Shown here: in pieces, positions 23,204-34,412 of the stretch
How positions within the stretch are numbered: the first letter of the stretch is position 1
Layout of the letters: each line of letters begins with the position of its first letter
From: Hesseltinella vesiculosa
Taxonomy: Eukaryota > Mucoromycota > Mucoromycetes > Mucorales > Cunninghamellaceae
Direction: 5' to 3'
Assembly (NCBI GenBank): GCA_002104935.1
Contig: MCGT01000001.1
Location: forward strand, 744,001-808,000
DNA: 64,000 bases
Notes under the pieces: model-generated
What the model was told of the DNA's origin: nothing
What the model saw: the letters and a program-made list of their open reading frames with translations, nothing else
Database searches by the model: none
Made by a program: the position numbers and the translations under genes

Positions 23204-24444
23204 GAGCTGATGATGATGATGATGATATTGTGAGAGTGATACTTTTTGAAGGTGGTCTATTGCGGATAGGTTGATTTTTTTTTTTTTTGATTTTATTTTT
23301 GAAAAGGGAACAATGCAGAAGAGAAGAAAAAAAGGATCTTTCAGGTAAACTACAATAGGACAAGAGTAAAAAAATAAAACAAGGGAGGAACGGGAGAAAA
23401 GAGAAAGAAAGGAGAAGAGAGCAAAAAAAAAAAGAATAAATAGGAAACACTTGTTCAAAACGCGAAAGTTCAATAAAAAGATGAATGGACTGATAAACAA
23501 AAACTTGGGGGGAAAAGGTTGATGTTTGGTATGTTATTTTTTTTTCAAACACTTTAACAAAGTGGCAAATGGCTCATGGAAAAGATGTTTGGTGTAACAA
23601 GAGCAAAAAAGTAATGTGTTTCAGGTTTGCCACAATGAACAAAATTTCATGCATGACGTTATCCAAGGTTTGTGAAGAAAACTCTTGTTGTTCGCTGCAT
23701 CAAAAGAGGCATAGAGCCGAGAATAAAACTTAAACTTTAATTTTTTCCTTGACGAGCCGTTTTTCTCCATGAACAAGAACATGTTTCCAGGGTCAAGGCG
23801 TTCAGCTACGCTGTAGGCCAGAAAGACAGCTTTGTACTTTTTTTTTTTTTTTTTTCAGATGGCAAGCTTTTTTTCTGGATAAATAGGCTTACATTTTTAT
23901 TTACAAAGTGAGGTGACAGGGTCTGGTCCAGCCTGTTTGTTTGGAAGGGCTTTTCCGTGGGCAAAACGAAGATGCCAGCTCACTTTTTTGTTATTGCCCT
24001 CGATTACTTGAAAAGGTGATTCCATGGTCTTTTTTTAAGGTTTTTCTTGGTGACCCAAGCTTTGCTAAAGTAAGAAATGTTGTATCTGTTTTTCGTTGCT
24101 TTTCTTTTATCAATGCTTCATCTATTATTATTATTTTTGTAAAGTGTCATGAAGAGGTGGTTTGAGGCTAATTGGACCGAGACATGGATGAATCAGACGG
24201 AAACATGCATGGTCAAAAAAGGTTTTGTTTATGACTTCAGCGCCATTCAACGAAAGCTTTTTTTTTTTTCGTTCGTTGTGCAACCCCCAACGCATCATCC
24301 TCCTCTCCAAAAAAAAAAAAGGGTTCCTTTTTTTCCTCTTTCTCGGATCTTTGGGTCAATGGCTTTTTAGTTTATTAATTTTGTGTACAAGAAAGGGTAA
24401 AGCACAGATTAGACAGGTTGAAAGAATATAATAAATACGAGAAA
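23204..24444. other. Upstream region of Ste12 and downstream region of CYP51
   Basis: The 1.2 kb probably contain the Ste12 promoter and a long pyrimidine/purine-biased leader; (TGATGA)n-like repeats lie at 23207-23227. Long T or A tracts occur at 23157, 23277, 23840 and 24257. Open frames here consist mainly of Phe/Lys homopolymer translations and are not taken as genes. Confidence 0.4.
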
Positions 24445-26211
24445 TTAGGCACGACGAGTGTAGCGCACCTTGGCAGGATGTTGAGGCACCACAACCATGG
24501 AGGTATAATCCGAGCCAGGGACCTTGCCATTGAGGTTTTCAAAATCAAAGGTACGAACAAAGGTAGAGATGATAGTCTTGAGTTGAAGGTAGCCAAATTG
24601 TTCACCAATGCAACGATGACGGCCAGCACCAAAGGGAAGGAAGGGCGAGCGGGAAGAAATGCCCACGGCACCAAAACCATAATCAATGTTGGCATCGTCG
24701 CCTTGTTCCATTTGGTGGACGGGGTCGGATTTTTCCAACCAACGGTAAGGGTTGTATTTGAGAGGCTCATCAAAGTAGACAGGATCGATTTGGGTGACAC
24801 CAGGAGCAGCACACAAGTGGTTGCCCTTGGGGATTTCCAAATTGTACTTTTCAAACACCACCTTGTCAGCTACCACCTTGCGCATCATTTGGAAAATGGG
24901 AGGATGCAGGCGGAGGGTTTCACGGATACAGGCTTCTAGCAATGGCATGTCCTTGAGGTTGTCAAAGGTGAGGTCGGCTTGTACAGAGCCCAGTTTGTCG
25001 ATTTGTTCTTGGAGCAGAGCCTTGACCAGTTCCGGTTGAGCAGCCAATTCCAACACCGTCCAAGAAGAGGTCGTAGCCGAGGTGTGTTGGCCGCCAAACA
25101 AGACAGCAATCAACATACCGGCAATGTGATGATCGGGGATATGCGAGCCGTCCTTATAAGTGGCATCGATCAAAGCTTGCAATAAATCCGAGTTGTCCTG
25201 TGCCAAAAAAAAAATTGAGCACGAGGTGGTGAGAAATGGAGGCTTACTGTGTCGTTTTGTTCCTTGCGACGCTGGATGATGGAAGAGTACAATTCAGCCA
25301 TCTTTTCACGAGCAACATCGCGGCGGCGGTAGGAGGGCAAGGGCAAGTTGGGAAAGATGAAGTTGATGGGTTGGAAACCTTGATCCAAGTCATAGTAGAG
25401 TTTGGCAACGCTGCCGTCCAGGTTGTTGTAAATTTCCTTGCCCATCAAACAGCGCGAAGCTGTGCGGATGACCAGCTGGGCAAAGGCTTCATAAGCATCG
25501 AAGGAACCCGAGTTGCCATAGGTCTTGAAGAAGTTTTCAGTTTCTTCCACAATCATAGGCACATGTTCACGGAAACAATCCGAATTCAAACCAGCCTTGA
25601 TGAACCTAACCCCAGACAAACCAGCCATGTTAAAAAAGGAGATGTCTTTTTGGTCCGTGCGCTTACTTTTTTTGTTCCATAAACACAGCATGGGGAGCAT
25701 CATACACAACATCAGGACCAAAGACAAACTTGGTCATGTGGTTGTAAGCCTGGGCGGCTGAGGACAAGCTTTGCTTGCTGTTGAACACAAATTGATTGCC
25801 ATCGGCGCCCAGACACACAGTGACGCGCTTGCCAACCATAGTAAAGGTGAATACATCACCATACTTCTTTTGACAGTCTTTTAAAAAGGTAATAGGATCC
25901 CTTTCAATGAAGAGTGAGTCACAAAACTCTTTTTCTTTTTCATCAGGGGAGCGCTTACATGCCAAACTGGACGGCATTACCAAGAAGAGGCACCCAAGAA
26001 AAGACGGTAGGAGGTTGCTTTGGGTTGGCAGGAATAATCTATCATCATAAAATCGAAGATGAGAAGTCATGGTCAAAGTGAAATCTTTTTTTTTTTTTAC
26101 CAGCTGAGACAAAATGTGTATAGCAAAAACCACGCCCACTACTAACACTAGATACACTGCCAATGTTGACACGGGAGGCAAGGCCGACAATAACGTAGAA
26201 ACAACGGCCAT
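24445..26211 (-). CDS. CYP51: Lanosterol 14-alpha-demethylase (CYP51)
   Basis: Five exons (26211-26101, 26038-25959, 25900-25667, 25605-25248, 25197-24445) encode 511 residues. The N terminus is a membrane anchor (residues 13-33, VSTLAVYLVLVVGVVFAIHI). P450 signatures: I-helix AVLFGGQHTSATTSS, ExxR in CIRETLRLHPP, and heme loop PFGAGRHRCIGE with the Cys ligand. The substrate-recognition segment QAYNHMTKFVFGPDVVYDAP identifies CYP51. It removes the 14-alpha methyl group from lanosterol/eburicol in ergosterol synthesis at the ER and is the azole target. Tyr130 (in VVYDAP) occupies the position where the Mucorales CYP51 F5 paralogue is reported to carry Phe, so this copy resembles the azole-sensitive F1 form. 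The third exon uses an acceptor with a weak pyrimidine tract (25902-25901), chosen because it restores GMDPITFLKDC. Confidence 0.95.
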
Positions 26212-28011
26212 GATTATGTACGATCAGCCAATGTAGAAAAAAAGATGAAAGAACTGAACGGAGAGCAGGGCTTCCAAAAAAAAAACAATTTAAAAAAAAT
26301 GGCTGACAATCGGAGAATGAATGCAAATGATGGTGCCTGCAAAAAAATATGAGGTGAGTTTTTCAGTGCGGTGCAAGTCGCAGACTCAAGCCTCGCCGGC
26401 TGAAATGGGCCCCGAGCCAACCAAGTTGCTTGATTTTCTGCAATGGAGAAATCAAGGGACCCGCGTGAAAAGCGATCTCGATTTTCTTTAAAAGACGGCG
26501 TCATATGCTTTCTCTTTTCTAACTCTTTCTTGCACGTCATCAAAAAAAAAAAAAAAGTCCGGGAAACGAACTAATTTCGAATGCAATAGAGCAAAGATCT
26601 GAAACTTGTTCAAATGATCCACAAGGTTGGGAACATGCATTAGAGATGCAGTGACTTTTTCACGCAAGGCCACACCGGCAAAAGACAAGGGAGGAACATG
26701 ATGACATCTCCTTTTTTTTTTTACATAACGCTTTCTTCGGCTGTTCGTTTTTTTTTTCTCGCTGATGCATTGCGATTGTCACATGCGATTTTTTACAAGC
26801 CGAAGAACAAAACAAGGCGAGTAGCTTGGCTTGTTGCTTCAATAGAACCAAAATATTGGTATTTTCTTTTTCTTTTTTTTTTTTTTTGAAAAAAAGGGAG
26901 TGCTCCTGAAGAAAAACCAAAGGTGATAAAAAAATCATGGCTCCTTGTTCAAGAATGACTTTTTTGCTACTTTTTGACGGGTGCAATGGAGTTTATGCAG
27001 TTTTGGTACGACCATGAGGGCGCACGTTCATTCATCACATTCATCCTGTTCACCTTTCATGACGTGTAAAAAAGGTTGGCTCTCATCATTTTTTTATGGA
27101 AAGAAGGAGATCAGACCTCTCTCTCTTGTCAACGGAACGGATTAGGAGAAAGGGCAATAAAAAGGGGAATGCCCCGGCCAATAAAAACGGCTGTGTTCCG
27201 AAACTTGGGGGAGGCAAAAAAAAAATGGGTAGCTTTTTTAAAATGAAGCCATATTACTTTTTTTAGGGTAGGATTGTCCTCGACATTACCATGGCAACAG
27301 AAGGGAAAAAATGGGTTTCATCGTTGATTTTTTTTTCTTCGTATGCTTGCTTATGCACCTTTTTAAATATCAATGTCTGGTTCAAACAACGGACTTTCGG
27401 CCAATCAATAAAAAGATGAGGTCACACGTCACGTCCTGGTTTTATAGTAGTGTTTCTACAGCCCAAAAGGACAAGAAAAAAAAAAGCATTGAGTCTGTTA
27501 TTTTTTGTTCCCCCCCTTTTTTTTTTGCTTTCTCCCCTTGTAGAGATTTTACAAGCGTTTCTTTTAGCTACTCTTTCTTTTTCTCCCTTTTTTTAATATT
27601 CTTTTTTTCTTCTTTTTACTCTTCTCTTTATCTCTTTGTCCCAGCTCTTCTCTCTCTTACAACACATACTCTTTTTTGGGTTTGCGTTACTTTTTTTCTG
27701 TGTTTATTTCAACGTGGGTCGGTACTCTATTTTTTTATTTGTCTCGCTCTTTCTTTTTCCCTTGCTCTCCTTCGACACTCTATTTTTTTCTGTACCTTGA
27801 AAAAGCCTGATCTCTTACTTGACGTTCTTGTCATTTAGCCTTTTTACCCTTTTGGTGACTTTTCATTCCCTTTTGTCATTGCCACCCCTTCTTTTAGTTT
27901 AATTCATTTTCATTAATTGCTTGCTCATTAGCGGATTCCCCCTTTTTATTACTATCAAAAAGTTACCCACATTCTATTTTTTTTTATCTTCATTCGTTAC
28001 AGCATCCTCTC
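26212..28011. other. 1.8-kb divergent intergenic region, CYP51 / SWIB gene
   Basis: Both genes start at the edges, so two promoters and long leaders are expected. The last 500 bp before the SWIB start (27490-28010) are extremely pyrimidine-rich, resembling a long 5' leader. Several A/T homopolymers occur. No coding frame with recognisable content and no RNA gene were found. Confidence 0.45.
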
Positions 28012-29561
28012 ATGAACTTTGGTCAATTTGCACCTGTTGATGGTAACGTGGATTCAAAAAGCAAAAAAAAAAAAAAAATTGGGACGTGTTCACCGACAAA
28101 CTCAATTTTCGCCGTTATAGACTGGTCTCGAAACAAGGCTCAAGGAACGGATTTATTCCCCACATCATTGGCATTGCCAGCGCAGTCCATTCAGCAGCAA
28201 CATCAGCAGCAACATCAGCAGCAACATCATCAACAACAACATCAGCATACGACCAGTGCTTCCTCATCACCTGCTGTAAATCAACCACATCAAGCACGCC
28301 ATGCCAGCGGGTTTTTGGATGGCCACTTTTCCGACTTTATGTCTTATCAGCAGCAGCCATTTCAACCGGCAGCCTACGATGATTTGAGCATGGGTCACTT
28401 GCAAGGCAAACCAAGCCCGCTCCCTTCTCAACCACCACCTCAGCATCCCTCCCCACACCCTGCTCAGCAGCCATCGCCACACCATCATCAACATCACCAG
28501 CCACAGCCCGCTTCTTGGCACCACACACCAACACCTGCCCAGCAACAGTCACCTCATCATGGCCATCATGCGCTCTCGCCTCATCACCAACCCCTGCCTC
28601 TGCACCACCAACCACAACAGCAACATCATCATCATCAGCAGCAGGTCCATCATCAGGCCCAGCAACAACGCTATGCCGCTCCCTACATGACCCCCACTTC
28701 CATGAGCCAACCTGCCAATTTTTACCACCATCCTCCTCAACCCCAGGCATCCCACCCTCATCATCAGCAACTCCAACATCAAGTTTTCCCTCATCAGCAA
28801 GCATTTTTGGATAGATTGAACCAGCACCAGCAACAATTACAACAACATCCTCATCATCCTCAATACCCCGGCCTCCCTCAACAGCATACCACTTCGAGAC
28901 ATCGGGACTATGTGATGGACAGCTCCATGGTCGGCGTGCCCATGAAAAAGCCAAAGAAGAAGAAGAAGAAGAAAGAGCCCGAAGATCCCAACGCCCCTCC
29001 TCGTCCAAAACGTAACACCGGTCTCAACAAACCCCTCATCCTCAGCCCTGAACTTTCCGCCTTGATGGATGGTGATCTCGAGGTAAACCTGCCCATTTTC
29101 TTTTGCGACGCGAATCATCCTTTCTCAACTCTCGTTTTTTTTAGCTCTCTCGACCTGAAATCGTCAAACGCCTGTGGGCCTATATCAAAAAGAACGATCT
29201 GCAAGATCCCAAGGATCGACGGTTCATTCTTTGCGACGAAAAACTCAAAACCATCTTTTTGGTGGACAGAGTCAATAGCTTTGGCATGAATCGTGATTTG
29301 TCTAAACACTTGACCAAAAAAGAAGGTGTCGCTGCCATTGTGAATGGTGCCCAGTCTGTGAAAGAGGAACCAAACACAGCTCCTCTCATGTCGTCCAACC
29401 CATCCAATCTTTCCACCAAACAGTCACCCACCGTCACTGCCGAAACTCCCGATGATATCTTGACGCCCAAAGACGAACTGGTCCCTTCGACTTCCCTGTC
29501 CAACATCACCTCAGCTTTACCTGCTAGTAATACAGCCTTATCTACACCTACTCTCCAGTAA
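28012..29561 (+). CDS. SWIB/MDM2-domain protein with a His/Gln-rich N-terminal region
   Basis: Exons 28012-28042, 28121-29082 and 29145-29561 encode 469 residues. Residues 20-300 are dominated by Gln, His and Pro runs. A basic nuclear-signal-like block [15 protein letters not shown] precedes the SWIB domain: NKPLILSPELSALMDGDLEL, SRPEIVKRLWAYIKKNDLQD, RFILCDEKLKTIFLVDRV and SFGMNRDLSKHL. SWIB domains occur in SWI/SNF subunits (BAF60) and in small yeast proteins such as Tri1 and Uaf30; the basic block directly before the domain resembles the Tri1/Uaf30 kind. A nuclear chromatin or rDNA-transcription role is inferred from the family. The C-terminal 110 residues are Ser/Thr/Pro-rich. The first intron (78 bp) has no in-frame stop, so it could be retained; the lysine-run translation argues that it is removed. 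Confidence 0.85.
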
Positions 29562-30382
29562 AATTTCCATCCCACCCTTTCTCTTCTCTTTCTGTGATTC
29601 CATGGTTGACACCCTTGCGTCCCGGCATGATTTCGTTGGACGCATTTTATCCCTCTTTTGTCCTTGTTATTTTTTTTTTTTGTTTCTTCCCTTCATCTCT
29701 CGCTGGAATTTCTTTTTCTACTCCACCTGTTTGTGCACCTCACTCCTACTTTTTGAATTTGTTTCTACTTTACCAAAAAATTATAAACCTACTACGCTTG
29801 GCTTCCCATCGAGCAATTTGTCAATAAAAAATAGCTTTTCTTTGCAACGACGATCAATGACCAACATGATCATCCTTTTTTTTTTTTTTTTTTGTTTGTG
29901 GTGTCACAATTTTTTTTTTTGACTTTCCTCTTCGTGTGACCCTTTTGCCGCAAAAAGGATCTACCAGCCCGAACTTGCATGACGTCGAAACCGTCACTTT
30001 CCGTTCGTCGTCTTTTTCTCTTGGCTAGACTACCTCGGTGCGAAACGGCACATTCATTTAAATAGGACCTGTCAACTAGCATCAACTGTTTGACGTCCTC
30101 CTTTCAACCCCCTTCATACTACCCCTTTCGATCTCTTATTTTTTGTGATCCCTTGGCGTGCCTCCCTAACGACACGTTCGTCTTCATTTCCTCGCTCTCT
30201 CTCCTCTTTGATCTGTTCAAACAAGAGGGTCCTGATGTACTCAGAAATTTTGGCGTTCGTTGTAATGGTTGGCGGTTTTTTTTTCCAAGCCTGTCTCTCT
30301 GTTGTCAATGGAAATGCACGTTTTTTTTTATTTGGCAGTTAAGGAGACGTCACAGCATAAAATTAGACTTGGGCATTTGTTT
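29562..30382. other. Convergent 3' region, SWIB gene / membrane protein
   Basis: The 820 bp between two stop codons on opposite strands contain T tracts (29877-29893, 29911) and short frames full of Phe/Leu/Ser. Nothing beyond 3' untranslated sequence can be supported. Confidence 0.45.
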
Positions 30383-31838
30383 TTAATAGTGGTAATAGTC
30401 ATTATTGGATGGGTGAGGAGGGCCATGGCCACGGTGATCTTGCTGGTAGTAGAGTTGCTCGGGTTGGCTGTCAAGCCCTTGGCCGGCGAGTTGCTGCTGG
30501 TAGTAGGCAGACGCTGGATCCACCCCATAGTCCTCGGCTGCCGGCATGGTATATTCGTTGCCCATGGTCGGAGGATAAAAGTCGTGACCAGCATTGTCCA
30601 TACCTGGATACCCACCATGATATCCGTCGTAGCCTTGAGCTGGCATCCTATATTCTTCATCCATACCATGGAGAGGTGGCTGGTAAAAGTCGCCTTCCTG
30701 AGGTTGCTGTTGCTGCTGGGGATCATGCATTTCCGGTGGATAGGTCATGTCTGGTGAGGGGAGAGCCGTTGCTCGGGTGTCGTCCTGACGCGCTGCTTGC
30801 TCGTCCATGTACGCTTGTTCGGTCATCGCCCCAAATCCTTGTGATGGCGGCTCTTCATTTCTTCCTGGGCCGGTGCTACCACTAAACCCTGGTGCTGGTG
30901 GGTAGCCATGGTTTCGGTGGATGATGCGCGGAGCCTGCACCAGATACCACCGTTCCCAAGATCCAATGACCAACGCCCAGTGCACCTGCCACAAAAAATA
31001 AAAAGAGTTAGTTCATGATCATTCTTCTTTCATCTTTACATAAACCATGATCATGGCGGCCAATGCAGCCAGCGTCCAGGTCGTTTGGTCTTGATAAACG
31101 CGCCCACAATTGTAGTAGTCGCTGTTTGGATCCAGTGCCAGCGTTTCGTTCGCCGTTGGCTGGCTGTTGATGGACTGGAGATAGGCTAGCTCCACTTGCT
31201 TTTCGCCGTTGGCCAGGCACCATTTCTTAAAATCCGACGCCTTGACTAGGAACACCACAAAATTACAAAACATGTCTACCAGAATCAGCACCGAGCACAC
31301 CCAAATCAATTGAGCTGCCCTGGACAGCAATTGCGGTGCCGCCTCATCCATGAAAAAAAAAACGTTGCCAGTGTCAGCCCTCGTCTTTTTCTTTGGGGGG
31401 GGGGCTCACCTTCCATTTGAAGATGATGAAGGCTGCCACATTGATAAAAAAGAACACCAAGTTCAATACGCCAAAAACAATCAATGCTGGGTAGGTCATA
31501 TACGAGAAAAAAGCTGTATTCATTTTAGGATAAAAAATCACGTCAGTTCCTCGCTGCCCATTAAAACAAAGGCCACCTACGGCTCTTGTCCATAAATGAC
31601 AGCACAGCAAAATAGAGACTAAAACCCTAGAATGGAGCATGTTATTTTTCTTAACCTTCCACTTCAATTTCCCACTTACAGCCCAAATGATAAACGCAAC
31701 GAGCGACCCGATTTCCGTAGGCAGGCAGCAGCAGCAGTAGCGAGGTGTCATACCCGTATGCCTTGGTCCCCATCGTGTTCGTACCTTGGTTTGATCTCCA
31801 GTTGGCGGATCTTCAGGGTCTGGATTTTGTGAATACAT
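30383..31838 (-). CDS. Four-helix integral membrane protein with a PQ-rich cytosolic tail
   Basis: Five exons (31838-31680, 31626-31581, 31513-31410, 31342-31040, 30985-30383) give 404 residues. A cysteine cluster (RYCCCCLPTEIG) precedes the first hydrophobic segment (about 40-62), and others lie at about 75-100 (YPALIVFGVLNLVFFFINV), 116-138 (LIWVCSVLILVDMFCNFVVF) and 192-218 (LAALAAMIMVYVHWALVIGS). Between helices 3 and 4 is a 50-residue loop with NET and paired cysteines that could be luminal. The C-terminal 180 residues are rich in Pro, Gln, Tyr, Gly and Asp (EDYGVDPASAYYQQQ). The four-helix layout with a polar tail recalls fungal MARVEL/tetraspan-like proteins, but I do not recognise the family. 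The Cys cluster next to the membrane is a possible palmitoylation site. The small second exon was chosen because it makes a continuous first helix. Confidence 0.75.
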
Positions 31839-32043
31839 CGATCGCCTGAAATGAAGGAGGGGTATCTATGAATGTTCAAACAGAAAAAAAAAAAAAGAAG
31901 GGCGTGTGTGTTTAGAAAAAAAAAATCGTCCTGTTGAAGGCATAAACATTGCCCAAATTTAGAAATCACGGTGTGACAAGCTTTCTAGGTCACCGTGAAA
32001 TGCACCCGCCGCAGCTCCCTCCATCTTTTTCTTTTTATCCTTC

Positions 32044-32511
32044 ATGGCCATGGAGACTTACCGAGTATCAGCAAGCACGTATTTGGCAGATTACCCACAG
32101 TATGACCGATTGGTGATTGGCGTCGCCATTTTCAACAGCAGCGGCCAATTACTCGTGGTGCAGCGGGCCGCGCATGAAAACAGCTTTGCCAATATGTACG
32201 AGCTGCCGGGCGGGCACGTAGAGCCAACCGATGCAACTATTTTGGATGCCGTTGTGCGTGAAACCAAAGAAGAAACCGGCTTGACCATTGCCTCCATCGA
32301 TACCATGTTTTCGCACTTTGATTACCACTCTCGTGAAGCCCCAGGCCTCAGTCATCAGTTGAACTTCCGTGTCCACGTTGATCCTCCCCTTGCCGTTACC
32401 CTAGCCCCTGCCGAACACCAAGCCTATCAGTGGATCTCGCTCGATCATGTCGATTCCCTAGAAACGACAGAACCAATGCAGAAACTCATCCGTGAAGCCT
32501 TGGCTTCATAG
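32044..32511 (+). CDS. Nudix hydrolase
   Basis: A single-exon ORF of 155 residues. It has the Nudix fold order: strands LVIGVAIFNSSGQLLVVQRA, then MYELPGGHVEPTD and VVRETKEETGL, followed by FHV-like strands and the C-terminal helix PMQKLIREALAS. The Nudix box normally reads G-x5-E-x7-REUxEExGU; here the RETKEETGL core is complete, but the first half (GGHVEPTDATILDAVVRE) has Asp instead of Glu and one extra residue before RE. The four core Glu/Arg residues for metal binding are kept, so activity on a nucleoside-diphosphate derivative is likely; the substrate cannot be told. Lack of introns is unusual among its neighbours. It is divergent from the membrane-protein gene, 205 bp away. Confidence 0.88.
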   Translation: MAMETYRVSASTYLADYPQYDRLVIGVAIFNSSGQLLVVQRAAHENSFANMYELPGGHVEPTDATILDAVVRETKEETGLTIASIDTMFSHFDYHSREAPGLSHQLNFRVHVDPPLAVTLAPAEHQAYQWISLDHVDSLETTEPMQKLIREALAS

Positions 32512-32689
32512 CTACACGTGGCACTGCCGCAAAAAGTAATAAAAACTCAACGTTCGCTGAGTGATGGCTACAATTCAGAGCACTCTTGCTTTGATGGGAA
32601 GCGAAACAGCTTGCCTAGAATTTCATGTTTCTTTTAGGTGCTTGAGCACATATTGAATCAAATGGAACGAGAGAGACTTACCTTTTTTT

Positions 32690-32990
32690 AAAAAAATAAA
32701 TGAGATCCGCTCTAGCCAGACTGTTGGACGGCGTCCCAAGAAGATGGTGTTCCAGGCAGTGGCAAGTTGTTTCGAGAGGCATTTTGGTCGGGGTGCCAGC
32801 TTGTGTTGCACGTGTTGCAGTGCTTGACAGAGTACAACTTTTGATCAGCCTCTTGATTTGCAGGGATCGACGTCGTCGTCATGGAACCAGGGCCAGTGAA
32901 GTTCCTCTCACTCTCCTTGAGTATCGCTAAGTTGTTGTTGCCTTTTCCCGGAGAAAGCTTGGCCAAGTTGAACTTGCAAACATGAGCAGC
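32690..32990 (-). pseudogene. Fanzor/TnpB-like C-terminal relic A
   Basis: On the minus strand the sequence encodes HCNTCNTSWHPDQNASRN, i.e. the second CxxC of a zinc ribbon directly followed by the W-H-x-D-x-N-A-x-x-N signature of TnpB/Fanzor RuvC-III. The DNA of this segment is clearly related to relic B (46.2-46.7 kb). Immediately after NASRN the frame shifts by one base; the next frame gives LATAWNTIFLGRRPTVW, matching relic B's WNIFVGRRPTAF. A first CxxC-like block (SSRRCCSC) lies just upstream near 32980-33000 in another frame. No intact RuvC-I/II part is seen. I infer a decayed Fanzor, the eukaryotic relatives of TnpB that are RNA-guided nucleases. Confidence 0.6.
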
Positions 32991-33051
32991 ACCGACGAGA
33001 TGATGGATTTGTAAATATGAGCAGCTCCGACGAGATGATGGGTCTGCAAAC
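32982..33051 (+). repeat. Tandem duplication of a 35-bp unit
   Basis: Two consecutive 35-bp copies begin ATGAGCAGCnCCGACGAGAT at 32982 and 33017 and differ at about five positions. The duplication overlaps the upstream end of Fanzor-like relic A. Confidence 0.85.
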
Positions 33052-34137
33052 TGGCCACTCGACCAAGCTGGCAGGTCAGCTCTATGGAGTCTCCTCTGCC
33101 GATCTTTCGACTATGGGCTCTGATTTTGTGGAACTGTATTACTATGCTTCCGTTACATGACATCATTTGCTTGGTAAGTGATAAAAAACTAAGACTCTTT
33201 TTTTTTTTTTTGTAGGCGTTGATGACAATTGCTAGCAAGCAAAGCGGTCCGATTCAGCCATTTGCCGTCCACTGCCTCTGGTAATGCCACTGCTTCCTCT
33301 GCTGCCTCCACCTCTGCCTCGACCACTCCCGCCATCACTGCCTCCAACACTTCGACTGTTGCGTCCACTTATCCCATTCCTTTTGTGGATTTTCTCCAAG
33401 CTGTCGAAGATCGTGCGACAATGGCAGTGACACTTTCGATCACGGCTCAGCAGCCTAAGAGGTACTTTTTTTTGGGGGGAGCTTGGCTGTGGCGTGTCTG
33501 CGAAACCGTGCGACAATACCAATTCATTGATGCTCTTTGCAAAAGTATTAGACCACATGGATTCGTGCTATTTTTCAAGTAGTTGTTTTTTAATTGAGCA
33601 ATAAAAGCCGAGCGAGAGAAGCAACATCGGAAACACCGGCATTGAAGGGATTTTTTTTTTTACAGATGACAATTTGAGGGATGATGGATAGGGTAGTTGT
33701 GTATGAAGCCACGCGCAATTTATCTATAGGATACCATTGGCAAGAATTAACACGTAGCACAAAGAAAATCAGTCAAATCTCTTACGTGCACGACACAGTA
33801 ACTTTGCAACCAGATAGCCAAACAGATGAAATAAAAAACACGACTTATCACCTACTACGATAAAATATGGAGAAACGGTTAATGGAGAAACGGTTCCTTA
33901 TCCAAGAATAATTCCATTGAGAAACGACTCTGAATTCATACCAATGATGCTAAATTATAATTGATAATTATTTTCGGCCATCACTGCTGTAAAAAAATTG
34001 CATCTTGTCGCTGAGGTGGATGTTACATTATTCCCGTTGCTGAGGGACGAGATGATGCCTTCTTCAGTACACTATCAGATAAAAGAAAAACATGTTATTA
34101 AGTTCTTAGATGAAAACTGCCTTTCGCAAAGGAAGAG
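33052..34137. other. Accessory sequence with uncertain ORF
   Basis: After the 35-bp duplication lies a plus-strand open frame (33229-33582) encoding a Ser/Thr/Ala-rich stretch and then TYPIPFVDFLQAVEDRATM. It has neither a clear start nor splice support. Beyond 33600 the DNA is AT-rich with short diverged words repeated (GGAGAAACGGTT twice at 33868-33895). No gene is called. Confidence 0.3.
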
Positions 34138-34345
34138 AACCCAAGTCTAAGAGATCAGTGATGCTGCCTCGAAGGTTGGTGTCAAGAGAGGTTCAGCCGT
34201 ACAAACAAATGCAAAGCCTACTGACTCGAGCATCTCTTCCAGCAAAGAAAACCCAAGTTTAAGAAGAAGATACAATGATGCTTCCTCGAAGATTGGTAAC
34301 AAGAGAGGTTCGACCGTTTAAACAAATGCACAGCCTACTGACTCG
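34138..34345 (+). repeat. Diverged tandem duplication, unit about 118 bp
   Basis: Two adjacent units share AACCCAAGT, ATGCTnCCTCGAAG, TCAAGAGAGGTTC-like and CCTACTGACTCGAGCAT words. One frame gives related peptides in both units (DAASKVGVKRGSAV and DASSKIGNKRGSTV, then PTDSSIS), which suggests the DNA once coded for a repeated protein; a stop now interrupts the second unit. The outer end of the large inverted repeat starts inside the second unit. Confidence 0.65.
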
Positions 34346-34412
34346 AGCATTTCAATGCCGTTTTTGCCAAAAGCATCCCTTATCTTTTTTTTTTTTTTTT
34401 TTCTTTACTACC

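Noticed and set aside
27311..27838. 175-codon plus-strand ORF rich in Phe, Ser and Leu
   Set aside because: It is the translation of a pyrimidine-rich leader before the SWIB gene; composition is explained by T/C tracts.
28012..28120. Lysine-run coding between the first two SWIB exons
   Set aside because: Although open, the stretch has GT-AG borders and an A15 homopolymer; splicing gives a cleaner protein. Retention remains possible.
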